In this document: positions 49,237 through 60,593 of the stretch, one piece after another | Position numbering within the stretch: position 1 is the stretch's first letter | How the letters are laid out: every line of letters starts with the position of its first letter | Origin: Lutraria lutraria | Lineage: Eukaryota > Mollusca > Bivalvia > Venerida > Mactridae | Assembly: GCA_964023205.1 (NCBI GenBank) | Contig: OZ026838.1 | Span: 24,021,843 to 24,085,842 of the forward strand | Reading direction: 5' to 3' | Length of the DNA: 64,000 bases | Program-made: the position numbers and the translations under genes | The notes under the pieces: generated by a model | Seen by the model: only the letters and a program-made list of their open reading frames with translations | The model's database searches: none | Told to the model about the DNA's origin: nothing

Positions 49237-50541
49237 TTTTTAGCTCACATATCACAAAGTGACAAAGTGAGCTATTAGGATCACTCTCCGTCCGGCGTCC
49301 AGCGTCGTGCGTCAAACTTTTTGTTGTGACCACACTAGGGGCCACATTTTTGGTTCAATTTTAGCAAAACTGGGTCAGAACGTTAATATCAACAAAATCT
49401 CGGACGAGTTCGATATTGGGCCATTTGGGGTCAAAAACTAGGTCACCAGGGCCAAATAAGGGAAAACCTTGTGAACACTTTAAAAATCACTGTTTTGAAT
49501 TTATCTTCATGAAACTTTGTCAGAATGTTTATTTTAATAATATGTAGGTCAAGTTTGAAAATGGGTAATTTCTGTAGTAAATTTAGGTCACTAGGGCAAA
49601 TTGCTGGAAAACCTTGTGAACACTCTAGAAGTCACTGATTTGATTGGATGATCATGAAACCTTGTCAGAATGTTTGTCTTCATAATATCTTGAACGAGTT
49701 CGAACATGGGTCATCTTGGGTCAAAAACTAGGTCGCTAGGTCAAATCTTATGAAAAACCATGTTAACACTGTAGATTTCACAGTTATTATTGGATCTTCA
49801 CCAAACTTTGTCAAATCGTTTGTTTTAATAATATAACGGTCAAGTATAAATATGGGTCATCTGGGGTCAATAACTAGGTCACCAGGTCAAATCTTAGGAA
49901 AACTTTGTTAACACTGTAGATGTCACAGTTTTAATTGGATCTTCACCAAACCTTGTCAAAATGTTTGCCTCAATGATATGTGGGTCAAGGATGAACATGG
50001 GTCAGCCGGGTTCAAAAACTGGGTCACAAGGTCAAATCTTAGGTAAAAATCTTGTAAAAGCTCTAAATGTCATGGTTTTGATTGGATCTTGGCCAAACCT
50101 TGTCAAAATGTTTGCCTCAATGATATGTGGGTGAAGGATGAACATGGGTCAGCCGGGTTCAAAAACTGGGTCACAAGGTCAAATCTTAGGTAAAAATCTT
50201 GTAAAAGCTCTTTATGTCATGGTTTTGATTGGATCTTGGCCAAACCTTGTCAGATTGTTTGTCTTAATGATATTAAGGACAAGTTCAAATATGGGTCACC
50301 TAGGGTCAAAAACCAGGTCACAAGGTCAAATCTTAGGAAAACCTTATTAATACTGTAGATGTCAAATTTTGATCGTATCTTCACCAAACCTAGTCAGACT
50401 GTTTGTCTTAATGATATGTAAGACAAATTCGAACATAGGTCGTCTGGGGTCAAAAACTAGGTCACCGGTTCAAAACAATGTTTTAATGAGTGAACAGTGA
50501 TTGTCATGTGAGCGATATAGGGCCATCTTGGCCCTCTTGTT
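49237..50541 (+). repeat. Family A repeat, copy A7 (complete, 1305 bp)
   Basis: The most complete copy: 5' TTTTTAGCTCACATATCAC with GTGAGCTATTAGGATCA, GTCCGGCG, about eight ~147-bp units, 3' AGGGCCATCTTGGCCCT then CTTGTT. One unit (GCCTCAATGATATGTGGG...) is present twice here and once in A6. Confidence 0.9.
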
Positions 50542-50766
50542 TCATTTGAGATTAACACAGAGAGTATGATATACTGGTCAATTGATTGTTAACTATATAT
50601 TGTTTGCATTAATAAATTTTAAAACATATAGTCCAGAATCAGATTTCATAAACATGACTTGTTTTGTTATTAGCATTGCATAATTATATAAATAATAATA
50701 TAAAATCATGTTAAAAAGTTGCAGTTGTGTTTGGTGATTAATGTTATAATACAGTTCAAGACATAA

Positions 50767-50842
50767 CGAGGGCTCGGCGCAACACTGTCGTAACTTGTTC
50801 TTATTTCAATAAGAGTTACGACACTGTTGCGCTGAACCCTCG
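50767..50842. mobile_element. 76-bp palindromic MITE
   Basis: CGAGGGCTCGGCGCAACACT ... TGTTGCGCTGAACCCTCG, flanked by ATAA on both sides. Its inverse is over 90% identical to 48796-48872. Confidence 0.82.
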
Positions 50843-51270
50843 ATAATTAAAGCGATACTGTAATTAAATTAAATGCTAAACTATTTAAAAAGTATAAAAA
50901 TCTACAGAGGTGACAAAAAAATTTCTAACACCTATCGTGATCGAGTACTCGATTTTTAAAAAAGACTGAAATTTTTTTTTTTAAAAAGGTCAGAAGTCCA
51001 TTTCGAAATACATTTAAGTAGGCTGTGTGTGTTTAACTTCTACTTTATTAAGTGTTTGAATGACCTAGACCAGAAAATAACCATCCAGTTACCAAATCTT
51101 TATCTATTATTTAAATTTCGCGTGAAATGTGCATCAATAATGCAAAGTCTCGCAAGATCCCCAGGCAGCATTCTGCCTGGATAGCAATTGAAATTGACCA
51201 ATCAGCGCCATGGAAATTTTAGGCCGTACCTGTTGGCTTTGTACAAACAAGTCAACGGGAACAAGTTTAA

Positions 51271-52160
51271 CTAGTACTCTCCCTTTTCTATGATTATATA
51301 GCATTTTTAATTTCATGTTTACATTCTGCATTTTCATTGAAAATAAACAAGAAATGAATGATTGTGTTAGGGTCTGTAATCCATACATAAATCTGGATTT
51401 ATATGTAGACAGTCTAAAACTTACCTTGGTTTACCATGCCTATTATAATAAGCGACAGTTAGTGGATTAACTACATTTGGGGCCTCTGCAACTTTTTCTA
51501 TGCAACCTCAAATCTCACTTGAAACAAATTGGATATTTTTTTCTGGCAGACCTGTTATTTTCAAGCTCAACAGACTTTAGTAACGTTTTAAACCTTCCGA
51601 AACTACAGTTAAATATATTCCCTTAGCTCCACCTCTTACCAGTGCTCAATACAATTCTCCAATCTCCCTACTGGAGACTCTACTTTATCTGAGATCCTTA
51701 TTTTCTTGTGCCTATGTGCAACAGACTTATTCAAAATTTAAGGATTTTTATATTTTGATCCAATTTCTCAATGTTGACATTTCCAGACTCCACAGTCTTG
51801 TTTTTCAAAATTATAACATAATTTACATGTACTACATGTGCAATGCTATTCTTATTCACTGCCACCTCCAAGCGACCCAATGCCTGGGCTTCCCATATTT
51901 GAAACATAGACCAGCTGGTTTCCTGTTTGAGGTCTGCTGATTCTGTGTTTGGATGATGACAGTACAAAACATCTTGACTTATCCCGACGTTCTTGTCGAA
52001 CTTTCAGATATGCCTGAACTTGCTCCCTGTTGATTTTCGTTGCTTCATCAGAATTTTCTACCACCCCCTCCTCTGGATCAAATTAGCCCTACCCGAGGGG
52101 GGGGGGAATTAACTTGATCGTTCATAGGAAAATCTTCAATAAAAAATCTGAAAATAAACC
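51271..52160. other. No feature recognised
   Basis: Overlapping open frames of 70-80 codons in opposite strands at 51716-52064 show no known motif. A G run is present at 52097-52105. Confidence 0.4.
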
Positions 52161-52640
52161 AGACAACATAAAGCTTAGTAGATATTTGACATGTAGCATT
52201 GGTTAGTAGACATAACTGATTCATATTATACCCCCCCCCCCCCTTTGTGGACCTCTACCAAACTGTATGTATCATGACTCTGGGGGTATCCTGCCCAAGG
52301 GGCTGCTTGACTTTACGCAGATTTCTATATGAAAATCTTAACAAATCTAGTCTAAAACCAGAACACTTTTAGAGCTTAGATATTTAGTATGTAGCATGGA
52401 TGACCTTAAAAATCTTCTTCTCCAAAACTGCTAGGGCTTGCTAACATATTCAACATAGAATACTGTCTGTTGGATATCTACCAAAATTGTTCAAAGTATG
52501 GCCACAAAATTGGCCCCGCCCCGGGTGTCATGGGTTTTTCTTATGGTAAAAACTTCAAAAATCTTCTTCTCTGAAACATAAATATTTGGCATGAAAGTTC
52601 CAAGTCCTCAACCAATCTGTTTATGAGTAAACATCAGTCA
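52161..52640 (+). repeat. Family C-like repeat fragment
   Basis: Phrases TTAGTAGACATAACTG, GTGGACCTCTACCAAAC, AAAATTGGCCCCGCCCCGGG and AAAAATCTTCTTCTC occur, as in 58625-58974. Includes a C run at 52232-52243. The ends are not canonical. Confidence 0.55.
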
Positions 52641-52732
52641 GAAAAAAAACATGTCTACCAAATTCAGTAAAAAACAAAATGTCAGTTTACATGTTCTATC
52701 AAATAGAAATATGAAGGCCATGCTGAAATATA

Positions 52733-52906
52733 GCGGAACCTCTCCAAAGCAACACCCTTTTGGAGTTGCAATTGTGTTGTTGTTGAGAGGTTGTTGCTTT
52801 AAAGAGGTTAAATTAAAGTTTAAATATGCATTAGGAAAAAATCATGCTGTTGTTGAAGGGAGGGTGTTGCTCAAGTGAGGGCTGTTCTGGAGAGGTTGTA
52901 CTGTAG
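52733..52906. mobile_element. AACCTCTCC-type MITE
   Basis: Left GGAACCTCTCCAAAGCAACA, right CTGGAGAGGTTGTACTGTA; clear inverse partners, about 170 bp. Confidence 0.7.
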
Positions 52907-53639
52907 TATTGAAATAATGGAAACAGTGTACCTTAGAGAGGTGTGAACATGAAAGGTCACCTGAAACTTCAAGCAATCTTTAGGCCTTTAAATTTGCAAA
53001 TATCAAGTGATAAATTTGTCATGTATATTCAAGTATAGTTTTATTTATGTACATGAAATTAAGATTCATGTTAAATTACTTGACAGCTATTCCTAAAACT
53101 CAAATTTTTCGTCTCCACGAAAATGCCATTTTATTAAAAAAAAAAACAGAAATAAATGGAGCCTAACGAAAAGTTATCTGCTTAAATTTGGGTTTATTTA
53201 AATTCTTACTGGACTAATAAAAATAGCATTTCATAATTCTGTTCAACCACTACATGTATATGATTACACTAAAATAAGTTGTTTAACTCAAAATACATTC
53301 TCTCATGAGCGAGTTAATGCTGACAATTTCACACTTAGCAGTATTTTTTGTTGAAATAAGTTTTGTAACCAGGGAACACATGCATATTTGTATTTTTTGA
53401 AATTAAGCTTAAAGATATAGGAGGAAAAAGGAATGTAGGAGTAAAACAACCCTTTTTATGAAATTAACTAGTTTCTTGTTTGTATATCTTTTCTCTTTTT
53501 GCTTTTAGATAAATGACCATACATGTAACAGAGTGACAAGTAAATTTATTTAAAAAATTTACCATTACATTAACAATTTGAATGTTTATATACGGAAAGT
53601 AGCTTAGTGATAAATCTTTAATATAGGCATAATTTAGTA
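52907..53639. other. No feature recognised
   Basis: AT-rich sequence without motif; short A run at 53137-53148. Confidence 0.45.
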
Positions 53640-54000
53640 CAGGGTGTCCCAAAAGAAAGGTAACACTTTCATACATGTCTAATGTCCCTTTGAATTGCAG
53701 ATTAAACATAATATATATATAGATATGTAGATCAAAGAAGTTTTTTGTGTCAGAGAGAATTAAGTCATCACACCAAAAATGTAATAAAATACTAAAACAA
53801 CGTCAAGGATGAAAAATTCACTTTTGTTTTCTAATTTGTATTTAACTGCAAATTCTGAAGATATTTATAAGATTCTCTGAAACAAAAAACTTACATCTTT
53901 GATCTACATATCTATGAATATATCATGTATTTATCTGCAATTTAAAGGGGCATTAAACATGTATGAAAGTGTTAGATTACCTTTCTTTTGGGACACCCTG
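53640..54000. mobile_element. Mariner-like MITE, 361 bp, long inverted repeats
   Basis: CAGGGTGTCCCAAAAGAAAG ... CTTTCTTTTGGGACACCCTG. The inverted arms extend about 130 bp with few mismatches (CATACATGTCTAATGTCCC and its partner). TA precedes the left end; the right TA has decayed to AA. These ends are typical of mariner. Confidence 0.85.
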
Positions 54001-56030
54001 AATGTAAAAAGGTTTGAAACAAAACATATGTACTTTGAAATGGTGGGGCAGTGTCTTATAAAAAAACTTACTTTAAATGAATGGACAGTGCATGATACCT
54101 GCTGCACATGGGTAGGGTAGTACATGCAAGAAGTGATCCTTATACCTTCTCTTTTTACAGTAGAACCTTTCTAATCTGATCTTGTTCAGACTGACAAAAG
54201 CTTAACAAAGAGCGCACAAATAAACAAAATGGGAAAAAAACTTAAGGTAGCGCCTGATTATATTAAAGAAAACACAATCACAATTATCGTCTTATTCAAA
54301 ATAGCATTTTTAACACCAAATGTAAAGTATTTGTTCTACTTACCTGTAATGTACCTGTCATCCTAAAATTTTAATGTTTGTGACGTATGGTTTCAATTTT
54401 TTACTTATATTTATTTACCTTTAATAATTTTACAATTTCAATTTTTATTTTCAGTAACATATTTTAGTTTAAACACTGTAACTTTATAAAATTATGCTAT
54501 TTTTTTCAACTTGACTTTATAAAATTATGCTAATTTTTTCAATTGTTAATACTATTTTATGTATAGCACTCTTAACTGAAATTTGCTATTTCTCATGCAT
54601 GCTATAAGCAGTTACAATTTTATGTGTAATATATTTCCTATGTACCATTTTTTACAAAATTTAATGGTTGAAGCATGAAATAAAATAATAATAATAACAA
54701 TGGTCAACTAATATTTATCTATAATAATACACATCAACAAAGTACTAGGCTTAAATGATGTATTCAAATATTTGGATACTGGCCTTGTCCATAGCCCAAA
54801 TTTTGGAGTGCATAGTTTTAAGCTACCATGTGCAGTAAATGATCTTAATGATCATTAATTTTGTGTATTGGTAGAAGACCATTATTTAAGATAAAACTTG
54901 AATTGACATGCATATACATTTATTTATAGCCACATGTTTGTTGTCTGACTTTTCTCGTGAAGTTGGAACAGTCGTGTTTTTGACAGTACTATTCTCTGAC
55001 AATTTTGTCTGAGGATAGCTTGTCTTTCAATTTTTTAACAACTTTTTGACATTAAATATTGAGCTTAAATTGTGCTAGTAATGTTGAGTAAAATTAACCT
55101 TAATTTTTTTACATTGCTTTGAACCACTTTGGTATTTTACTTTTTTTATTTTGTTTCTGAGAATGTAAATTTGTAGGTATGAAATTGAGTAACAGGTGAG
55201 CTTTGAAGCATAGACCTTTAATTTGGACATTTTGTGATAAAAAAAAACTGCCACTAAATCAGATTTTTTATAAGCTACTTGATTAACTGGATTTAGTTAA
55301 ATTTATTGATTGCCTTGTGTTCCGCAACATTCACTGTTACATACAATATTGATATTTTTTTTAAGTTACTACAAGTCTTTTGTAGAATTCTGACTTTTAA
55401 TTTGAAATTCAAATAGACCAATTTTCAAAGCCTGAAATTAATAAGGATCACACTTCTTCGTAGTACTCATCCATGATGCTTGTTATTGTAAATCAAGCTC
55501 ACTAATCCTATTGTCACAAAATCATTGTTTTTGTGTGTATTGTAAAACAATTTACAAGTGATTACCCTCCATTTTGAATCTGAGTAAAGTGTGTTTAAGT
55601 ATCATAAGGTTTTGTGTAACAAAGGAAAATATTGGCAGGAATAATAGAGACATGCACTCAATATGACAAATACATTGTATCCGAATTCAGTAATATTAAA
55701 ACTTGAATATACATGACAAATTTAATACTTAATACTTGCAAAATGACAGAATCTAATGTACAAAAAATGAGTAAAATTTTAATGGGCCATTAGTATAAAC
55801 ACCTTTTATAGGAACATAGTTTCAGTTATGTCAATACTATTATAATAGCACAACCCTTATAATTCTGTCCTTGTAATGTTTTGCATCAATGCAAGTTTAA
55901 TATCAGAAGCTTTTATTTACATCACAACACTTCAGTTAACTTCACAGCACACAAATTCCACGAAATTAAATACACAACCAAAGTTAGTTAAGCAGCATAA
56001 TTTTGATTGGCAATTTCTTACCTAGTTTTA
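54001..56030. other. Long AT-rich stretch without genes
   Basis: No conserved protein or RNA feature recognised. A local direct repeat (ACTTTATAAAATTATGCTA) is at about 54480 and 54513. Confidence 0.5.
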
Positions 56031-56455
56031 GTTTTTAGCTCGACTTTCGAAGAAAAATGAGAGCTATCACTGCATGAAAAGTTACGTTTAATTTGTCATT
56101 AAACCCAACAAAAACACATTTTTTTCTAAGTTTAATTACATTTCTTGACATAAAATGCAAACTTACTTTCAAAATTTAAGTCAAGTTTACATCAAAATTA
56201 AGTCAGATTATTCCTTTAAATTTACATCGAGTTTAATCCAACCATAATATTGAATTAAACTAAAAATATTGTTCACCTTAAACTTGACTATTTCGAGTGA
56301 AAATAAGTACAATAATACAATATTAAAACCAATGTTTTTCTTAAGTTTGATTACATTTTTTTACATATAATTTAAACTTAATTTCAAAGTTGAATGCAAA
56401 ATCTACTAAGAAACACAAGTGTATAACAGCTTTGCTGAGCAAAAGCTATCAAAAC
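56031..56455 (+). repeat. Possible element starting TTTTTAGCTCGAC
   Basis: It starts TTTTTAGCTCGACTTTCGAA with a GAGAGCTATC segment and closes with CTTTGCTGAGCAAAAGCTATC. The first ten bases match the head of families A to C, the rest does not. The core repeats phrases such as AAGTTTAATTACATTT. Confidence 0.4.
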
Positions 56456-56651
56456 AAATTTAAACACTAAATACAATTACATAACATATAATACCATTCA
56501 GATATCAGCTATGAAAATCTGAATATGAACATGCTAATGAATTATAATAATGTAAATAAAGTATAAATATTCTAAGCATAAATTGACTTACTCAACTTAC
56601 ATGTATGAGAACTTTAATGTCTCCTTTGAGGAATTATAAATATATTGACAG

Positions 56652-56847
56652 TTGCCAGTGACAAAGAGGCACATGAAGGCCAAAGACGCGCGCAGTCAGG
56701 AAGAGACTGGCCACTGCCCAGGACCATCTTTGCAGATGTCTCCTAGTCAGTCTGAACCGGCTGCTCCGCATCCTCAGCTGATCCCCTTAACTGCCCTCTC
56801 ACCACCAGCATCCCTGCACTCTGGATTCCCAAACAGCACAACTGCTT
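56652..56847 (+). CDS. Possible host exon, Ser/Pro-rich, unidentified
   Basis: A 196-nt segment, clearly higher in GC than its surroundings, sits between an acceptor-like ATATATTGACAG and a donor ACTGCTT|GTAAAG. It is open in the frame beginning TTG CCA GTG ACA AAG and reads PVTKRHMKAKDARSQEETG, then a stretch rich in Ser, Pro and Gln (SPSQSEPAAPHPQLIPL). Phase 0 in, phase 1 out. It looks like an internal exon of a nuclear or regulatory protein, but I do not recognise the family, and no partner exon was found in the window. This is the best candidate for non-transposon coding sequence here. Confidence 0.42.
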
Positions 56848-57149
56848 GTAAAGTAACTATTCATAAAATATGAACATGAAAATACAAGCCATATAATTTC
56901 AAAATAAATGATCAAACATTCAATGCTCAATTCAATTATAATATAAACCAACTAACAAGTCCTACATCATGTAAAGTTCCTACATAATGAATTTACAAAA
57001 CTAAACTGATATAATTAACACTCCTTTAAATGTCAACTGATGAATAAACTCCAGCTCCAACGTTGATAATGTATCAATCCATATGAATGTCGATAATTAT
57101 TAAATATGATAATTGTAAAGTTTTAGAGCTCTAAACTTAACAAACAAAC

Positions 57150-57345
57150 AGGATTCCCAAACCGGGGTTTCGTATGACGTGTGAAAGCGCTACCATCCAA
57201 TATTATTTATCTGATTGGATCATGGACAAACATGTGTATGATGTCACAGGTCTGTGTGCACAATCGTATGACTCGTCCTCAAAGCCGTACACTCCACCCA
57301 ATCTCGCCCCGAAGTCCCCCGTCGGGCGCCATTTTGTCACTCTCC
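57150..57345. promoter_or_regulatory. Promoter-like GC-rich patch
   Basis: Within a GC-rich patch there are TGACGT (57175-57180) and TGATGTCA (57239-57246), CRE/ATF-like; CCAAT (57197-57201) and its inverse ATTGG (57214-57218); and GCGCCATTTTGT (57326-57337), a YY1-like start-site element. The cluster is typical of housekeeping promoters. Direction and transcript are not known. Open frames of 70-78 codons cross it on both strands, none with a known motif. Confidence 0.35.
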
Positions 57346-57397
57346 TGGCGGAACCTATGGTATCCAAGGGTGTTGTTTGTTGGTTTATCTCAGAGAT

Positions 57398-57662
57398 ACT
57401 GAAAGAATGAAGTAACACGCAATGAATGTAAAAGTTTAGTCAATGCCTTGTGTGTCTCCACACCACAAAGGCTACATGGCAAGTGCCTGGCCACAAGTAC
57501 AAAACATAAAATGATACGAAACATGACAGTCAACAACAAATGGCATATAGAACACAATGCAGATATTACCTGAAAGAATGGAGTAACACGCAATGAATGT
57601 AAAAGTTTACTCAATGCCTCTTGTGTCTCCACACCATGAAGGCTAAACAGCAAGTGAGTGCT
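57398..57662 (+). repeat. Two direct repeats of about 95 bp
   Basis: CTGAAAGAATGAAGTAACAC... and CTGAAAGAATGGAGTAACAC..., each followed by GCAATGAATGTAAAAGTTTA and TGTGTCTCCACACCA, spaced 171 bp apart (57399 and 57570). Confidence 0.85.
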
Positions 57663-58624
57663 AGTGCAGTGAACTATGGTATAGGTCATATATAAAAATT
57701 ACATATGACCGTACCATTCCGGACTGGAAGAATATTAATGACGATGATAAAGATCGTTTATATACAAGTGCCCAGAAATATAAATACCAATAATAACATG
57801 ACAAAATGACCTTAGACCTTAAAATAATAACAGCTATACTGCGCTGTCTGTCAGAACCATTGCATGGTGACCTTGAACAGCATTGAATGCCATTGATGCA
57901 AACTGACAAAATCTAACTATCTATATGTGTTTCTTAGATACATTTAAATATCTATATTTTTATTACAATTAATAACACTCTTAAGATAAAGATGATGAGT
58001 AACCTCTGACTGGAACAGTGGAATTTCAGCAGAACAACATACGCTCGTGGCATAGCATATTTTGGTTAGCCAACTTTACACAAATGTTTTCGAGAAGATA
58101 TTTAAAGTTCAGATGTTATGAAATGAACTGATATGATTTAATTTACACATCATATAAAACATTTTGATGTATTTTTTAAAAAATAAACTAATTGTAATTA
58201 ATTACCGTCAGAACTGTGGAAGATGCTACACTGTCGATGCTATTGACTTAGATCCGCATAGGATTGAAAATCACATCCTCATGACCACCATACGTATAGA
58301 GTCGAATGTCCGATTTTGAAATTCACAATCAGACATTTTGTTGCTAGATATAATAAAATTTAAAATGTCCAAAGACATCTTTCCGCATTGCCTACACATG
58401 TATACATACACCCTTGACTAGTATGGAACTATCAGGAAGGCCTAGTAAAAGCGCATGTGCGGTTTCTACGGCCGCACACGCGGTTATTTTAAATGTTTAA
58501 GAGCTCTGCTATAACGTCCCTCCCGTGAATGATATACACATTTGAATATGAAACATTTATTCATTATACTGTTAAGTCGATTTAAACGTAAAAAATTCAA
58601 AGACATATTATGAAAATGTTACTC
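57663..58624. other. No feature recognised
   Basis: No gene motif. A short GC-rich patch (GCGCATGTGCGG, GGCCGCACACGCGG) lies near 58450-58483. Confidence 0.4.
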
Positions 58625-58974
58625 ATTTTTAGCTCACCAGAGCATGAATGTGGACCTCTACCAAGTTTGTTCAAATTATGGCCCCGGGGTCAAAATTGGC
58701 CCTGCCCTGGGGTTTATTCTATTTTATATGGGAAAATTTGAAAAATCTTCTTCTCCTAAACCACAAGGCCTAGAGCTAAGATATTTTGTATGTAGTATTG
58801 TCTAGTAGACCTCTTCCAAATTTGTTCATATGATGGCCCTGGGGTAAAAATTGGCCCTGACCTTAGGGTCACTTGATTTTACTTGGACTCGTTTGGAAAT
58901 ATTTTAACAATGTTCGTCTCCAAATATCCTTTTTTCCTGGTGAGCATTTATAGGGTCATCATGGCCCTCTTGTT
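58625..58974 (+). repeat. Shared-terminus repeat family C, complete 350-bp copy
   Basis: 5' end CATTTTTAGCTCACCAGAGC, two related units (CCAAGTTTGTTCAAATTATGG / CCAAATTTGTTCATATGATGG), 3' end CTGGTGAGCATTTATAGGGTC then ATCATGGCCCTCTTGTT. CCAG...CTGG and the GTGAGC complement form the 5' to 3' terminal pairing. Confidence 0.82.
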
Positions 58975-59594
58975 TGTTATTTGAAATACATTTAATATTG
59001 TATAATTATTATGATCTACAAATACGTGTTAAAATTGAATTTTAGATCACAATGCGATTGTGGCTGCGGTGTGGTGATGACTTCTTGTTGTTGAGATCTT
59101 AATGTGTACTGATAACTCGTTGATGTTGATCGATTGAACACAAAGTTCTATTTTCCTTCAATATTATTTATTTAATCTGTAACAACAAATGTTTTTATTT
59201 CTAAATTCACACGAAGTTCAAAATTAATATGCTATAGCACAAAGTAAATCTAAGTCCAAAATATTTCAGTAAACACAAAGTTTAGTAAATGTTACATAGA
59301 CATATCCAAAAAAAGTGTCAAAAAGACAAATTGTGTTTCTTGTCACAAAGACAGTTTCTTAAAATAAATATTAACTAATGTATCCTATATTTCTATATGT
59401 TCTATATTAATTTCTATATATTTATATCTAAACTACCCAAGTATTTATAAGGCCTTTCTGCAGAAGGTGTGGCTAATTTCCTGACAAGCATACGGTATTT
59501 AATTATTTGAGTAACATTGATAAAAATACAAACTTTGACACTTAAGACTTCCTAAAAAAAACCTACATTTTCACAGTTATTCTAGTAAACAAAA
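58975..59594. other. No feature recognised
   Basis: AT-rich sequence, no motif. Confidence 0.4.
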
Positions 59595-59596
59595 TA

Positions 59597-60593
59597 CTGT
59601 AAAACCTCGATTATCCGAACACCGATTATCCGAATACCCGGTATTATCCGAATAAAATCTACGGTCCCGATTACGTCGCTATATATTTCAACTACAACGA
59701 ACCGCGGTTATACGAATTGGATTTTAAGAATACCTGGTGTAATCCGAATACATTACTTGTTCCCTAAAATTACGAATGCGCGTATTTTCACACCTATTAT
59801 TCGAACTGGTCAATTGATAACAATGGCAAATTAATTGAGAATCAAATGTCGTGTGACAAACAATGTGTAACATCAATTCATACACAAAGCGTGTCAACAG
59901 TTTAATTATCGTTAAGTTGACCATATTGTTTGTTACGATTTTATACTAATCACGACGAATATTTCACAATGATCTCGGGTATAATAAGTTAATACGCGTA
60001 TGTACCTGTTGATATGTATGAAATTATTTGCATTTCAGCGTCATTCAAAATTTAAAAACTAATTCGAACACAATTAAACAAAATAACTAGAATATGATGA
60101 TTTAGTGAAAAAATGTTCCAAACAGAAAACATTACGTCTTCGATTTTAGAATGGGATGGTAGCGTAAACTGGTTCCCGTTGACTTATGTGTACAAAGCCT
60201 TTGGTGCACTGCATCATGGAATGGGAACCAGTTTAATGGTAGCGATGCCTAGTCGATCGTTAGTAAATAAAGTGTGAATGACATAATTTTGTGTCGGATT
60301 GTGTTCTGCATAATCCATAAATACGCGGGTACTAATTTAACAAGAATTATTGTTTCATTTGTTAACTCATATACATTCATAAAACAAAGATAAAGTGTTT
60401 GTTATATATTTTATTTTATTCTTATTATAACATCATGTTTGCATACGAGAGTTAACTCCCTTGTAAAGTACGGACAGTACGGATTTTATCGTTTCCAACC
60501 AGTACATCATACTGAAATGGATTATTCGAAACCATGGATTATCCGAATGATTTTTCAGGGCCCAATGACATTCGAATAATCGAGGTTTTACTG
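59597..60593. mobile_element. Pogo/Tigger-like non-autonomous element, 997 bp
   Basis: TA, CTGTAAAACCTCGATTATCC at left; ATTCGAATAATCGAGGTTTT ACTG, TA at right. Internal phrases (ATTATCCGAA) repeat near both ends. No transposase inside. A 65-bp TTAA-type MITE is inserted at 60168. Confidence 0.82.
60168..60232. mobile_element. 65-bp MITE related to the 48423 element
   Basis: ACTGGTTCCCGTTGACTTAT ... GGGAACCAGT, followed by TTAA (60233-60236), with GTAA at left. Ends match the arms of the TTAA element 48423-51266, including TGTACAAAGCC. Confidence 0.72.

Larger units (their letters stand above)
48423..51266. mobile_element. Second TTAA element, 2.84 kb, with ACTGGTTCCCGTT ends
   Basis: Flanked by TTAA (48419-48422 and 51267-51270). 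Left arm ACTGGTTCCCGTTACAAG...CAGGTACGG...GGCGCTCTGATTGGTCAA; the right arm is its inverse, about 80% alike over 80 bp. The interior holds two short MITEs and family A copy A7 but no transposase. TTAA targeting suggests piggyBac-like or another TTAA-specific group. A 65-bp relative lies at 60168. Confidence 0.72.

Noticed and set aside
57174..57418. Open frames of 71-78 codons on both strands over the GC-rich patch
   Set aside because: Overlapping frames on opposite strands without known motif are expected in a GC-rich, stop-poor patch; I kept it as a possible promoter.
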